Source: Barnesiella sp. WM24 (GTDB lineage: Bacteria; Bacteroidota; Bacteroidia; Bacteroidales; Muribaculaceae). From it: 64,000 nt of DNA. This document shows, piece after piece, positions 7,755 to 15,191 of this stretch; position 1 is the stretch's first letter; every line of letters starts with the position of its first letter. The position numbers and the translations under genes are program-made. The stretch is from NCBI RefSeq assembly GCF_004570975.1, contig NZ_SPPC01000004.1, forward strand, positions 1 to 64,000, written 5' to 3'. Under the pieces are notes generated by a model. It was not told the origin of the DNA, did no database searches, and saw nothing but the letters and a program-made list of their open reading frames with translations.

Positions 7755-9383
7755 TTACAACTTATATGTCAGCACCAGGTGAAAGCCGAGTTGTTTGCTG
7801 CATACAATAGGGCTGCTTATTGTAGTATTACCCGCGTGGATTGTCATAGCTGTATATTCTGTTCTTCTTGAATAGTAGTCAATACCACCGGTGAGGTAAA
7901 GCCGTTTCCACAATCGGTAATTGACCGATGCTTCAAGATGATTGAATGATGAATGTGATGCGTCTCCTTGAACATCCACAGGCTTTCCTTCGGGGGTCAA
8001 GGACCAGTCATAATTGGCGTCATAGCCATTCCATGTATATATTTTATAAAACTGATTTGCGAGTCTGACGGATAACCTGTCGTTTGATAAAGCCCAGTTT
8101 ACCCCTGCCTTAACAGAAAATCCCGAGCCCCAATTATAATTACGATGATAATCACGATAGAAGTCGGTCAGCACTCCTGCAAGGATAATGCCATTAAGAT
8201 GCACATAGCCGTCTAATGACATCAATTTTGAGGGAGTGTATTTTATCATGACCCCGCCTCCGACTGAAGCCGGCGTTCCCATTTTATATGGTACAGAACA
8301 AGGGAAATACATGGCATTTCGTTCCGGTCTTATAGTGTCCGAGTCGAAATAATCAAAATGTTGATATAGCCCTACATTAAGATTGACATTCTTTCTTTCA
8401 AGAATTTCTTTTGACAGAAGTCGTCCGGTAATCTCCACCCTGCTTAACAGTGGCTGTGACTTGATGCCTTGCAGTTCCATAAGAAACGAGAAGTAATCGT
8501 AAGGAGCTTTCGTTGTTTCCGCAAATCTGTCGCCATATTCGATATTGATTTCAGCGACCGCCCCACCCCGGCTTCCTTCATCGTTTTCAATAAGAGACAG
8601 GAATCTGCCGCCTAACGACAGTTCTACACTGATCGGCGGTATTCCAAATCTGCGACCTGGTGTCGTTCGTTTTTTCCACGCTGCCCCGGTAACTATTCGG
8701 TTTATCCCTTTCATTGGGTCAACAAGAAAAGCGGCAAGCTCACGTCCGAAACGTTCACCACCTGTACTTCGGTCGTCAAGGATGAGGTCGGAAGTACGGT
8801 AAAGCACCTCGCCGAGTGCCGCACCACCTATCGGAGTGGCAATAATGTCATTGGTAGAAGGATATTCCCTTTCCATAAACATTTCCCACATGGCACTTCC
8901 GCCGATTGCGAAAAGTTCGGATTGCCAGAAATTGAAACCATTGGAACGCCCGGCATTGAAAAATATCGATCCATTGTAAGGGTGGTCAAACATATTGGTG
9001 TGCAGATGATCATCGTCCCATTCAAAACCATGTCTGAAATTCTCCTTGATTGTATTCCATGAAATGTAGGCATAAGGTCCTTTCAACACATATCTGTCAA
9101 AAGCCCAGAGACCGATATTAAACCCCACAGTCTCCGCACCCGCCCGCCAAAATGCTTTATGCCCGTGGAGACAAACATCTGCACTGTCAGGCAAAACCGG
9201 AGTCGAAACGATATGTCGATACGGTGCATATTTATGTGTACATTCAGTTCTATTTTCTTCGGAAATGATATTGCCGTAAACAGGATTTTTACTATCCGTC
9301 ACAACCGACATTTGCGAATAAGCTGATAATGCCGATAATGTAACCATAATTATTGATAGTATAATCTTGATATTTTGTATCAT
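7755..9383 (-). CDS. DUF3943 outer-membrane-associated protein
   Basis: The product is 542 residues from the ATG at 9383. A signal peptide (IKIILSIIMVTLSALSAYSQ) is followed by a central region matching DUF3943 as I know it: KAFWRAGAETVGFNIGLWAF, then WDDDHLHTNMFDHPYNG and GEVLYRTSDLILDD. The C-terminal half alternates polar and aromatic residues like outer-membrane beta-strands and ends LGFHLVLTYKL, a typical barrel terminus. An upstream in-frame ATG at 9413 would precede the signal peptide by 10 residues and is less likely. Function is unknown. It is probably exported and embedded in the outer membrane. Confidence 0.75.
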   Translation of the reverse strand: MIQNIKIILSIIMVTLSALSAYSQMSVVTDSKNPVYGNIISEENRTECTHKYAPYRHIVSTPVLPDSADVCLHGHKAFWRAGAETVGFNIGLWAFDRYVLKGPYAYISWNTIKENFRHGFEWDDDHLHTNMFDHPYNGSIFFNAGRSNGFNFWQSELFAIGGSAMWEMFMEREYPSTNDIIATPIGGAALGEVLYRTSDLILDDRSTGGERFGRELAAFLVDPMKGINRIVTGAAWKKRTTPGRRFGIPPISVELSLGGRFLSLIENDEGSRGGAVAEINIEYGDRFAETTKAPYDYFSFLMELQGIKSQPLLSRVEITGRLLSKEILERKNVNLNVGLYQHFDYFDSDTIRPERNAMYFPCSVPYKMGTPASVGGGVMIKYTPSKLMSLDGYVHLNGIILAGVLTDFYRDYHRNYNWGSGFSVKAGVNWALSNDRLSVRLANQFYKIYTWNGYDANYDWSLTPEGKPVDVQGDASHSSFNHLEASVNYRLWKRLYLTGGIDYYSRRTEYTAMTIHAGNTTISSPIVCSKQLGFHLVLTYKL

Positions 9384-9474
9384 GGAATAATCTGTTATAT
9401 GACTTTTTGTCAACCGGTTTAGCAGGCTAAATTAATGCAAAGCAAGCAACAGAAAAAGGAAAAGAGCATAACAA

Positions 9475-9864
9475 TTGTTAAATTCAAAAAATAATATCGG
9501 GAAACGCCCGCAGAGGATGTCACGATACCTTGACCTTGTGTTTTCTGACGGACTTATTGAGATTACCGTTTTGCAGACAGCCGAGGATTTCTACAACGAG
9601 GGCGAGGCAATGCACCACTGCTTTTATACAAACGCCTATTATGCAAAAGACAACTCACTTGTGATGTCAGCGCACATCGGTGAAAAGCGTATCGAAACAG
9701 TTGAGATAGACCTTCAACACATGAGCATATCGCAGGCGCACGGCTCTCACAACAAAAACTCCGAGTATCACGACCGGATAGTGTCACTTGTACAAAGAAA
9801 CCTCCCCGCGATTGCAAGGACACCAAGCCAGAAATCCAAGAACGCTGATGTAATATCGGCATAA
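9475..9864 (+). pseudogene. PcfJ-like protein, C-terminal fragment
   Basis: The 129-residue frame matches the conserved C-terminal part of PcfJ-like proteins carried by conjugative plasmids and transposons: GEAMHHCFYTNAYYAKDNSL, then IGEKRIETVEIDL and SEYHDRIVSLVQRNLP. Full proteins are about 400 residues, so the N-terminal two thirds are missing. The only start is a TTG at 9475, and upstream sequence shows no related coding frame. I therefore treat it as a 5'-truncated relic, though a short functional version is possible. It precedes two small genes in an order familiar from Bacteroides conjugative elements. Confidence 0.6.
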
Positions 9865-9876
9865 AGTCTAACCCGA

Positions 9877-9900
9877 CCACCGCCTGAAATATGGCGGTGG
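9877..9900. other. Perfect 8-bp stem-loop
   Basis: CCACCGCC at 9877-9884 pairs with GGCGGTGG at 9893-9900 around an 8-base loop. It lies between the PcfJ-like fragment and the next gene, without a following T-run, so it may be an RNA-stability or processing structure rather than a terminator. Confidence 0.5.
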
Positions 9901-9918
9901 CCACAAATTCCAAACAAG

Positions 9919-10161
9919 ATGAACGTGACATTTGAACATCCGACTATCATTTTTGATGATAGGATTGCCGAAATCATCATAGAATTTGTGAACCACATTC
10001 TATATGCCGACAGCGAGGAAACCCTGCGGCAGATAGTAGCCGATTTTGCCGACAAGTACGACCTTGACCGATACTTCGTAGTGGGCTATGGCGGCCACCA
10101 TATGTGGGTTAAACAAAGAAAGATAACCAACCCCGATATAACTTTTGATATCGGATACTGA
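9919..10161 (+). CDS. Small protein of unknown function in the mobile remnant
   Basis: An 80-residue acidic protein starts at ATG 9919. It begins MNVTFEHPTIIFDDRIAEII and ends NPDITFDIGY, with no membrane segment or signal peptide. I do not recognise the family. Its place between a PcfJ-like fragment and a DUF3873-like gene suggests it belongs to the conjugative-element module. Confidence 0.55.
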   Translation: MNVTFEHPTIIFDDRIAEIIIEFVNHILYADSEETLRQIVADFADKYDLDRYFVVGYGGHHMWVKQRKITNPDITFDIGY

Positions 10162-10186
10162 TTGTAGAATACTAAAACGCAGAACT

Positions 10187-10396
10187 ATGGCAACAAAACT
10201 CACCGCCCACGGAGTAAGCACTACCACCACTCCCGGCACAGAACAATTCGAGGTGTTTTACACAGGCCACCGTAAAGGACGTAAAAAATATTACCAATAC
10301 GATTACCGCCACACAGATGGAACATTGTTCTCATGTGTATGTTCCACACTCAAGGAGTGCAGACAACGTCGTGACGGGTGGCTCGACAAAAAATAA
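10187..10396 (+). CDS. DUF3873-like small protein
   Basis: The product is 69 residues from ATG 10187. MATKLTAHGVSTTTTPGTEQ is followed by YYQYDYRHTDGTLFSC and CRQRRDGWL, which matches DUF3873, a family I know from Bacteroides conjugative transposons. Function is unknown. An upstream in-frame ATG at 10145 adds 14 residues that do not fit the family, so the internal start is chosen. A strong terminator follows at 10426. Confidence 0.7.
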   Translation: MATKLTAHGVSTTTTPGTEQFEVFYTGHRKGRKKYYQYDYRHTDGTLFSCVCSTLKECRQRRDGWLDKK

Positions 10397-10425
10397 CAAC
10401 ATTAGCCAAGTCGTAATATAGACAG

Positions 10426-10468
10426 AGCGAAGCGACCTCGTGATGAAGCCGCTTCGCTTGATTTTTTG
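10426..10468 (+). terminator. Rho-independent terminator after the DUF3873-like gene
   Basis: AGCGAAGCG at 10426-10434 pairs perfectly with CGCTTCGCT at 10450-10458 around a 15-base loop, followed by TGATTTTTTG. It ends the plus-strand island transcript and marks the boundary to the convergent operon. Confidence 0.8.
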
Positions 10469-10515
10469 AGAATTTCGGCCGCCACAGGCGGCAAGAATCA
10501 TCATCGTCATTATCG

Positions 10516-10935
10516 CTATGTGGCGGAGCTGTTTATCCATTTCAGTATGTAAAAGATTAAGAATCCTCCTGATGTCCCGCTTGTCAGAAATGCCATTATC
10601 ACAATGTAAAAAGGATAGAAGTAATATTTTCGTCGGGGATAGCGGCGAAAATATGCCTGCTCCCGTTCCGGTGTGAAACGGTGTTTTTTTAATAACCATT
10701 TTGAATACAAGACAATCGCAAGCGCACAGGCGGCTAAAATGGCTGTTCTGAGTAGAGCTGTGTTGACTGTTTGCTCTCCGACCATTACAATCATGCAAAG
10801 CGACAGTAATACAAGTGGCGTTAAGATGAAAAAGCCCTCGATGTAAAACCACAGACCCCATTGTGGCGGACCACCTTTGCCTGTATAATACAGGTAATCC
10901 AGCCAGTTGAACTTATATTTACGCTGAAATGCCAT
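10516..10935 (-). CDS. Small membrane protein, FTPEREQAYFRRYP family, copy 1
   Basis: A 139-residue protein with about three hydrophobic segments around the central cytosolic-looking loop KKHRFTPEREQAYFRRYPRR. It shares that loop and the following membrane segment with the neighbour at 10966-11286, so the two are tandem paralogs. The N-terminus KYKFNWLDYLYYTGKGGPPQ is absent in the second copy. It is the last gene of the minus-strand DUF1266-DUF4261-TPR operon. I do not recognise a named family. Confidence 0.65.
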   Translation of the reverse strand: MAFQRKYKFNWLDYLYYTGKGGPPQWGLWFYIEGFFILTPLVLLSLCMIVMVGEQTVNTALLRTAILAACALAIVLYSKWLLKKHRFTPEREQAYFRRYPRRKYYFYPFYIVIMAFLTSGTSGGFLIFYILKWINSSAT

Positions 10936-10965
10936 TGCTTAGAGTGTTTAATTTTAGCCGTCGCC

Positions 10966-11286
10966 TTATCTCAACAAATATATCAGAAACCATAATATCG
11001 CAATGTTGCCCAGCAATATTGTGATAGGACGCCAAGGCATCACTTTCAGACTAAGCTGCCTCCTTTGTGGATAGCGGCGGAAATATGCCTGCTCCCGTTC
11101 CGGTGTGAAACGGTATTTTCCCAGTGGCCACTGATAAAACAGAATAGCGGCAATCCAAAAGGTCATACAAATGATTTTCTGCTCATCGCTTTTAGCCCAG
11201 AATATGATACAAAACATCAACGGCCACAGAAGTATCGAGAATATCACCATATAGAAGGGCGTAAGCAACGTCCATTTATATGGCAA
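10966..11286 (-). CDS. Small membrane protein, FTPEREQAYFRRYP family, copy 2
   Basis: This 106-residue paralog of the gene at 10516 has three hydrophobic segments and the loop KYRFTPEREQAYFRRYPQRR. Compared with copy 1 it lacks the first 25 or so residues. Its start region (to 11286) overlaps the end of the gene fragment at 11244-11453, so its true 5' end may have been lost at a recombination joint there. It could still be translated from the ATG at 11286. Confidence 0.55.
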   Translation of the reverse strand: MPYKWTLLTPFYMVIFSILLWPLMFCIIFWAKSDEQKIICMTFWIAAILFYQWPLGKYRFTPEREQAYFRRYPQRRQLSLKVMPWRPITILLGNIAILWFLIYLLR

Positions 11287-11453
11287 TTTATCACAGCCAT
11301 GGCGGCCCGACAGTTGAAAGCCGACACAAGACTTCGCACCGTGGATGCTATCAGCTCTCCTACTGTTGAAGGGCAGCAGTCCAGTTCGATGGCAACCGGC
11401 TCGATGCCTGCCGCCTTTCTGCCGGGCTTCTTCTGTTCGAATAGTATCTTCAT
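11244..11453 (-). pseudogene. 5' fragment of a gene of the DUF4261/TPR cluster
   Basis: The 69-residue frame starts MKILFEQKKPGRKAAGIEPV and continues with VAIELDCCPSTVGELIASTV. This resembles the beginning of a small family that I recall occurring beside DUF4132 and DUF4261 genes. After about residue 55 it ends in INGRCLRPSIW, which overlaps the 5' end of the membrane gene in another frame. I infer that a deletion joined the start of this gene to the membrane-protein gene. The family assignment is from memory and weak. Confidence 0.4.
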
Positions 11454-11512
11454 GGCGTATGGTGTATAAAACTTGGTTAATCTGAAGAACTATATTGCTT
11501 TGTCACTTTTCA

Positions 11513-12949
11513 TTACTCTGTGTCGACCGAAGAAGAGTCGGCTTCTGTCAGTCGGGTCAGTCCGGCGTGTTGTCTGAAGTCCGACAGATAAAACGAGAGT
11601 TTCGGGTATTGCGCCAATAATGGTTTTACTACATGGATAAAAGTAATGAGATCATATACTATCAGGTCGATATAGCTGTTATGTGTTCCGGTAGCACCGC
11701 CTATGACTTGACCGAGATTCATCGGTTCAAGTATCTTGTCGGATATTATGTCTTCGATGTCATGGCGAAGATTCAGGATATCATTGCCATCAGTGTCATC
11801 AGGATTCGGGAAAGCGATAAACACGACCTGCGCTCCAAAGCTGTTTACATGGTCGAAAATATCTGTTGAATCATTATAGTAGTCGGCGACAATGGAATCA
11901 ATACAGGTAGAGCCGATTATTACGTCGTAGCGCAGTTGGTCGCTTTCCTGCGGATTCAACTTGTAGGTGCTGTAAATATCTTTGGGATTGTCAAAGAACT
12001 TGCGGTCATGCGCCTCTAAAGTCTCCTTGATGTGTTTACGTAGTTCTGGCAACGGAATCATGCCGTCCTTCGGCTTGGCTGCCGGCTCGATACTGTCGAT
12101 ATACTTGAACGAAACGCCCTCGCCGAGAGTGTTCTCCAGTATAACCCACATTGCACCATCGCTTTCATTCACAGGCAGTGCATTGAGACCCTTTTCGTGG
12201 TAAGAAATCTGGAAGCTTCCGGTTTTCTCGATATAAGAAGCCCGCACCTTTATCTTGGCTGTATCTATGTCGGTGCCATACATTCTGAAACCGAAGGCTG
12301 CGTCAGTACCCCGGTTGAAGGGGTTGAATTTCCATTTCGCTTTCAGACTCTCGGGCATATGCGAGATGATATAGGGATAAAGGATGAAAAGATCCGGCCA
12401 ACCCTCTACCGAAAAAGTGAACTCGTAGTCACCTCCTAAATTATAATTCATGTTCTCCGATATCAGAGCGGTACCTTCGTGAATAAATTCCATGAACTCA
12501 TCGGCATCTTCCTGCGTCTTCGGATGGATCATTTCCGACAACTTTGCCTCATTGTCCACAAACCAATTCCAGAATCTTTCGACGCGTCCGGCAAGCGGTA
12601 CATAGATATTACATTGGCGGATAAAGTACAGCGTATCTTCATCTTCAGGATTAAGCTCATAGGCTTTGTTGAAGTATCTGAGAGCTTCTGTGTTGTTGTC
12701 AAGATAGTATAGCGAATAGCCCATCCTGAAATTCCAGAGGGCATCCTCTTCGCCTTCCTCCCTTATGGATTCAAGCAGCTCTGCTGCTTTGGCACATCCG
12801 CCGTCAATATTGTTGTAGGCTCTTGCCAGAATGCCGATGGTATCATAGTCACGCTCTGCTACAGGAATCCGCTCCAATACATCAATGATTTCCTGATGAT
12901 TGCCTGACTCGTGCCATTCCTCTATCTGTTTCTTTATATCTTCATTCAT
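11513..12949 (-). CDS. TPR-containing protein of unknown function
   Basis: A 478-residue soluble protein. The first 120 residues hold tetratricopeptide-like helices (YDTIGILARAYNNID, ALWNFRMGYSLYYLDNNTEA and LRYFNKAYELNPEDEDTLYF). The remaining 350 residues are a mixed alpha/beta region with WNWFVDNEAKLSEMI and an acidic C-terminal part. No signal peptide is present, so it is probably cytosolic. It lies 25 bases after the DUF4261 gene on the same strand. TPR domains usually bind other proteins, so it may be the scaffold of this operon. I do not recognise a named family for the C-terminal part. Confidence 0.7.
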   Translation of the reverse strand: MNEDIKKQIEEWHESGNHQEIIDVLERIPVAERDYDTIGILARAYNNIDGGCAKAAELLESIREEGEEDALWNFRMGYSLYYLDNNTEALRYFNKAYELNPEDEDTLYFIRQCNIYVPLAGRVERFWNWFVDNEAKLSEMIHPKTQEDADEFMEFIHEGTALISENMNYNLGGDYEFTFSVEGWPDLFILYPYIISHMPESLKAKWKFNPFNRGTDAAFGFRMYGTDIDTAKIKVRASYIEKTGSFQISYHEKGLNALPVNESDGAMWVILENTLGEGVSFKYIDSIEPAAKPKDGMIPLPELRKHIKETLEAHDRKFFDNPKDIYSTYKLNPQESDQLRYDVIIGSTCIDSIVADYYNDSTDIFDHVNSFGAQVVFIAFPNPDDTDGNDILNLRHDIEDIISDKILEPMNLGQVIGGATGTHNSYIDLIVYDLITFIHVVKPLLAQYPKLSFYLSDFRQHAGLTRLTEADSSSVDTE

Positions 12950-12974
12950 ATTCTCAATCTATATTGTTGTGGTG

Positions 12975-13736
12975 TTATTCTTCGGGATAAGCAATTTTCA
13001 ATGACTCTCCGCTAAGAGCGATACCCTTGCCGAGGGTGATAGGCAGTTTCTGGTCTTCAGAGAAACCTATTGTTTCTCCGTCATTTAATGTAACATTGTA
13101 CTCAAGTATATAGGCTACTATATCCAATACAAAATCCCTGATATCTCCAAGTGGTGCAGTGGCATAAACCTCGATTTCCTCTTTGCCGAATTTTCGCAGA
13201 CCGTAGGTGTAAATTCCGGGAAGATCGCCGTTACGGTAAATGCCGAACCATACCCAATCAAGAATCGGCAATTCATCATCACGGAGGCTCTGCGCAACCA
13301 TGTGGTAGAATTGTGGCTCATACACCGCTCCGTCTGCGTAGACTGCAACGGCGTTTTTTTGCTTCAGGCAGGCGTCTATGATTTTTGTTGTAACCTTAGC
13401 CTTTTCAATCAAATTGTTATCAGAGCCTATTACTGCAACAAGTATCTGTGCCTTATGGGATTTCGTCACAGATTCCGCTTCTGGCCACATATAATTTGCG
13501 CCGGCATAGTCTTCGGCCTCTCCGTTAGGAATAGGGGCAGGTATGAATGACACCGCGAGAAATCCTTCGCCAAACTTTTCTACTAATGTGTCTGTTGAAT
13601 CTGCATCCTCTTCTGTCGAAAAGTCGAGATTCCATTCATCCTTCAGGTCTTTTACAAACTGGTGGGAATCCCAGATTGGCTCTGACAGAAGAACGAATGA
13701 TACAAAATTGCCGAGTTCTTTATTCTTTTCGCTCAT
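12975..13736 (-). CDS. DUF4261-domain protein
   Basis: The product is 253 residues. The sequence fits DUF4261: FVSFVLLSEPIWDSHQFVKD at the N-terminus, then GAYMW-like YAGANYMWPEA, the central AVYADGAVYEPQFYHMVA and a C-terminal domain with GKGIALSGESLKI. It is soluble and without signal. It follows the DUF1266 gene by 18 bases and precedes the TPR gene by 25 bases, so one operon is likely. The biochemical role of DUF4261 is not known to me. Confidence 0.75.
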   Translation of the reverse strand: MSEKNKELGNFVSFVLLSEPIWDSHQFVKDLKDEWNLDFSTEEDADSTDTLVEKFGEGFLAVSFIPAPIPNGEAEDYAGANYMWPEAESVTKSHKAQILVAVIGSDNNLIEKAKVTTKIIDACLKQKNAVAVYADGAVYEPQFYHMVAQSLRDDELPILDWVWFGIYRNGDLPGIYTYGLRKFGKEEIEVYATAPLGDIRDFVLDIVAYILEYNVTLNDGETIGFSEDQKLPITLGKGIALSGESLKIAYPEE

Positions 13737-13754
13737 ATCCTGTGGTGTGAAATT

Positions 13755-14639
13755 TTACTTTGACTGGTTTTCCCACGCATATCTGCCCCAAGGCGATTCG
13801 GCCTTTGCAAGCAAATCCTGAGCAAGTCCGCTCATATTGCAGTCCCCGTTCCATAGAGTACGTCCCAACATATAGCTGTTGGCAAAGTCTTTCCATGAAT
13901 TGAATCCTGCCGACTGAGCCATAGCATAGGCATGGTTAACACATTCAAGACATTCTTCATCTGATATATATCCTTTCTGAAGGGATGCTCTGGCCACTAA
14001 ATTAAGCCTTCCGGCATCCCATGCAATGACACCAAGGTCTCTTATATCTTCATCAGATGATATGATCCCATCACTCACTAGTTCCTTAATCTGTCCTTTA
14101 AGATTGTCTGACTGGGTTCTGACTTTTTCAGCAATACTTCGGAATGCTTCCTCCGCATCCTCATATTGACTGGCGTAATCCATAATCATCTTTGACACCT
14201 CGTCCTTGTCTGACGTTTTATACGCAGCATATACAAATGGGAGTATCTGTTGTGTCGGAGCGTTGCATAGATAGTTCAAAGTCTCAATGGCGTCTTCGCG
14301 GCTATCTATTCCCCACCATTTTGTCAGCAATGTGTTCAGCCGTGATTCTTCAATATCCGGATACATCACATCTGTGTATCCACCCTGTTGGTAGGCATAT
14401 AAAGCACCGACAGCTATGGCGCGAACCGAATCTGCTGACAAAGATGCATCCTCCTTTGTGCGTACGCCAAGCCTGATATGTCTAATTGCCTTAACTGATT
14501 TCCTGACAATGCGTACAACGAGGCATATAACATATACCACGATTACAATCGGGACAATAAAAGTCATGACCCTCACATATACCGGTAATTGTGTCGGGTC
14601 CATTCCAAATAGCCGGGTGAAATAATCGAAAAACTCCAT
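13755..14639 (-). CDS. DUF1266-domain protein with one membrane anchor
   Basis: The product is 294 residues. A transmembrane helix near residues 22-45 (VMTFIVPIVIVVYVICLVVR) precedes a cytosolic domain. The domain matches DUF1266: WGIDSREDAIETLNYL, then IAWDAGRLNLVARASLQKGY, ISDEECLECV, FNSWKDFANSYMLGR and LW. DUF1266 includes E. coli YbeU/YbeR, whose function I do not know. It is first in the minus-strand operon leading to DUF4261, TPR and membrane proteins. Here the domain would sit on the inner face of the membrane. Confidence 0.75.
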   Translation of the reverse strand: MEFFDYFTRLFGMDPTQLPVYVRVMTFIVPIVIVVYVICLVVRIVRKSVKAIRHIRLGVRTKEDASLSADSVRAIAVGALYAYQQGGYTDVMYPDIEESRLNTLLTKWWGIDSREDAIETLNYLCNAPTQQILPFVYAAYKTSDKDEVSKMIMDYASQYEDAEEAFRSIAEKVRTQSDNLKGQIKELVSDGIISSDEDIRDLGVIAWDAGRLNLVARASLQKGYISDEECLECVNHAYAMAQSAGFNSWKDFANSYMLGRTLWNGDCNMSGLAQDLLAKAESPWGRYAWENQSK

Positions 14640-14871
14640 GTTGAGGCTATGTTTACGTTGATTCGCAAATATAATAAAATCTCGGCAGAAATGGCACGGG
14701 ATGAAGAGGTTTTCTTGCGCATAATCGCCCGATTGTCAGCGAAAATCGCTAAATTAGCTTCTGGTTTGTTTATTGACACACGATGACATCTCTCAGTTTT
14801 GAGATTGCTAATATTCTTTTTTCGCCATAGCCTTATTATACCATGTAGTCACCAAAAACTCATATCTCAGG

Positions 14872-15033
14872 TTAAGTCATAATACTATTGATATGAGCCA
14901 TCCGCCCTATTAATGCTCTCTTTAACTCTAACTCATCTTCATTTTTAGGATTAATGTTTGCCATATACTCAATCACGGAGGAAAGCTCTATAAAACTATC
15001 ATTCGGTAGCCGAGGCAGAAGATGCTTTACATC
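14872..15033 (-). pseudogene. Relic C-terminal coding frame
   Basis: A minus-strand frame of 53 codons with good protein-like composition (LPNDSFIELSSVIEYMANI, then NPKNEDELELKRALIGRMAH) is closed upstream by TAA and has no convincing start; an ATG inside would give only 30 residues. I read it as the tail of a decayed gene. The family is unknown. Confidence 0.3.
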
Positions 15034-15039
15034 TTAGTT

Positions 15040-15088
15040 ACACCGGAGGCTGTGTCAGAAACTATAATTCCGACACAGTCTCCGGTGT
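15040..15088 (+). terminator. Strong stem-loop terminator, orphan
   Basis: Bases 15040-15060 pair with 15068-15088 over 21 positions, with one A-C mismatch and one G-U pair (ACACCGGAGGCTGTGTC against GACACAGTCTCCGGTGT). A TTTTA follows on the plus strand. It has no plus-strand gene in front of it in this window. Confidence 0.7.
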
Positions 15089-15159
15089 TTTACGGCGACA
15101 TGGGGGCGGAGTGGATGTGATTTTGGCGGTAATTGCTCGGCATAACGGGATTATTTTGT

Positions 15160-15167
15160 AACTTTGC
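15160..15167 (+). promoter_or_regulatory. -7 promoter box for the LysM gene
   Basis: TAACTTTG matches TAnnTTTG exactly, with TTGC at 15134-15137 as the likely -33 element. The gene starts at 15192, giving a short leader. Confidence 0.6.
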
Positions 15168-15191
15168 AGAATTAAACAGCAATCAACTGAC

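Larger units (their letters stand above)
1..10396. mobile_element. Degraded conjugative-transposon-like island
   Basis: I group this stretch because gene fragments resembling conjugative-element proteins flank a run of efflux and resistance-type cargo. The fragments are an RteB-like receiver piece at 4572-4888, a PcfJ-like C-terminal piece at 9475-9864 and a DUF3873-like gene at 10187-10396. Several genes here are broken: the receiver fragment, the acetyltransferase at 6439, the GNAT at 6983-7448 and the partial frame at the left edge. No integrase, relaxase or tra gene is visible. The left limit is unknown because the window starts inside it. The right limit is set at the last element-like gene, before a strong terminator. 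Confidence 0.5.
14640..15191. other. Divergent intergenic region with orphan terminator and relic frame
   Basis: The region between the divergent DUF1266 and LysM genes contains three things: a minus-strand open frame at 14872-15033, a strong stem-loop at 15040-15088, and the promoter of the LysM gene at 15160-15167. A terminator between two divergent genes serves neither, so a third transcription unit was probably here. The bases from 14640 to 14870 show nothing I recognise. Confidence 0.5.
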
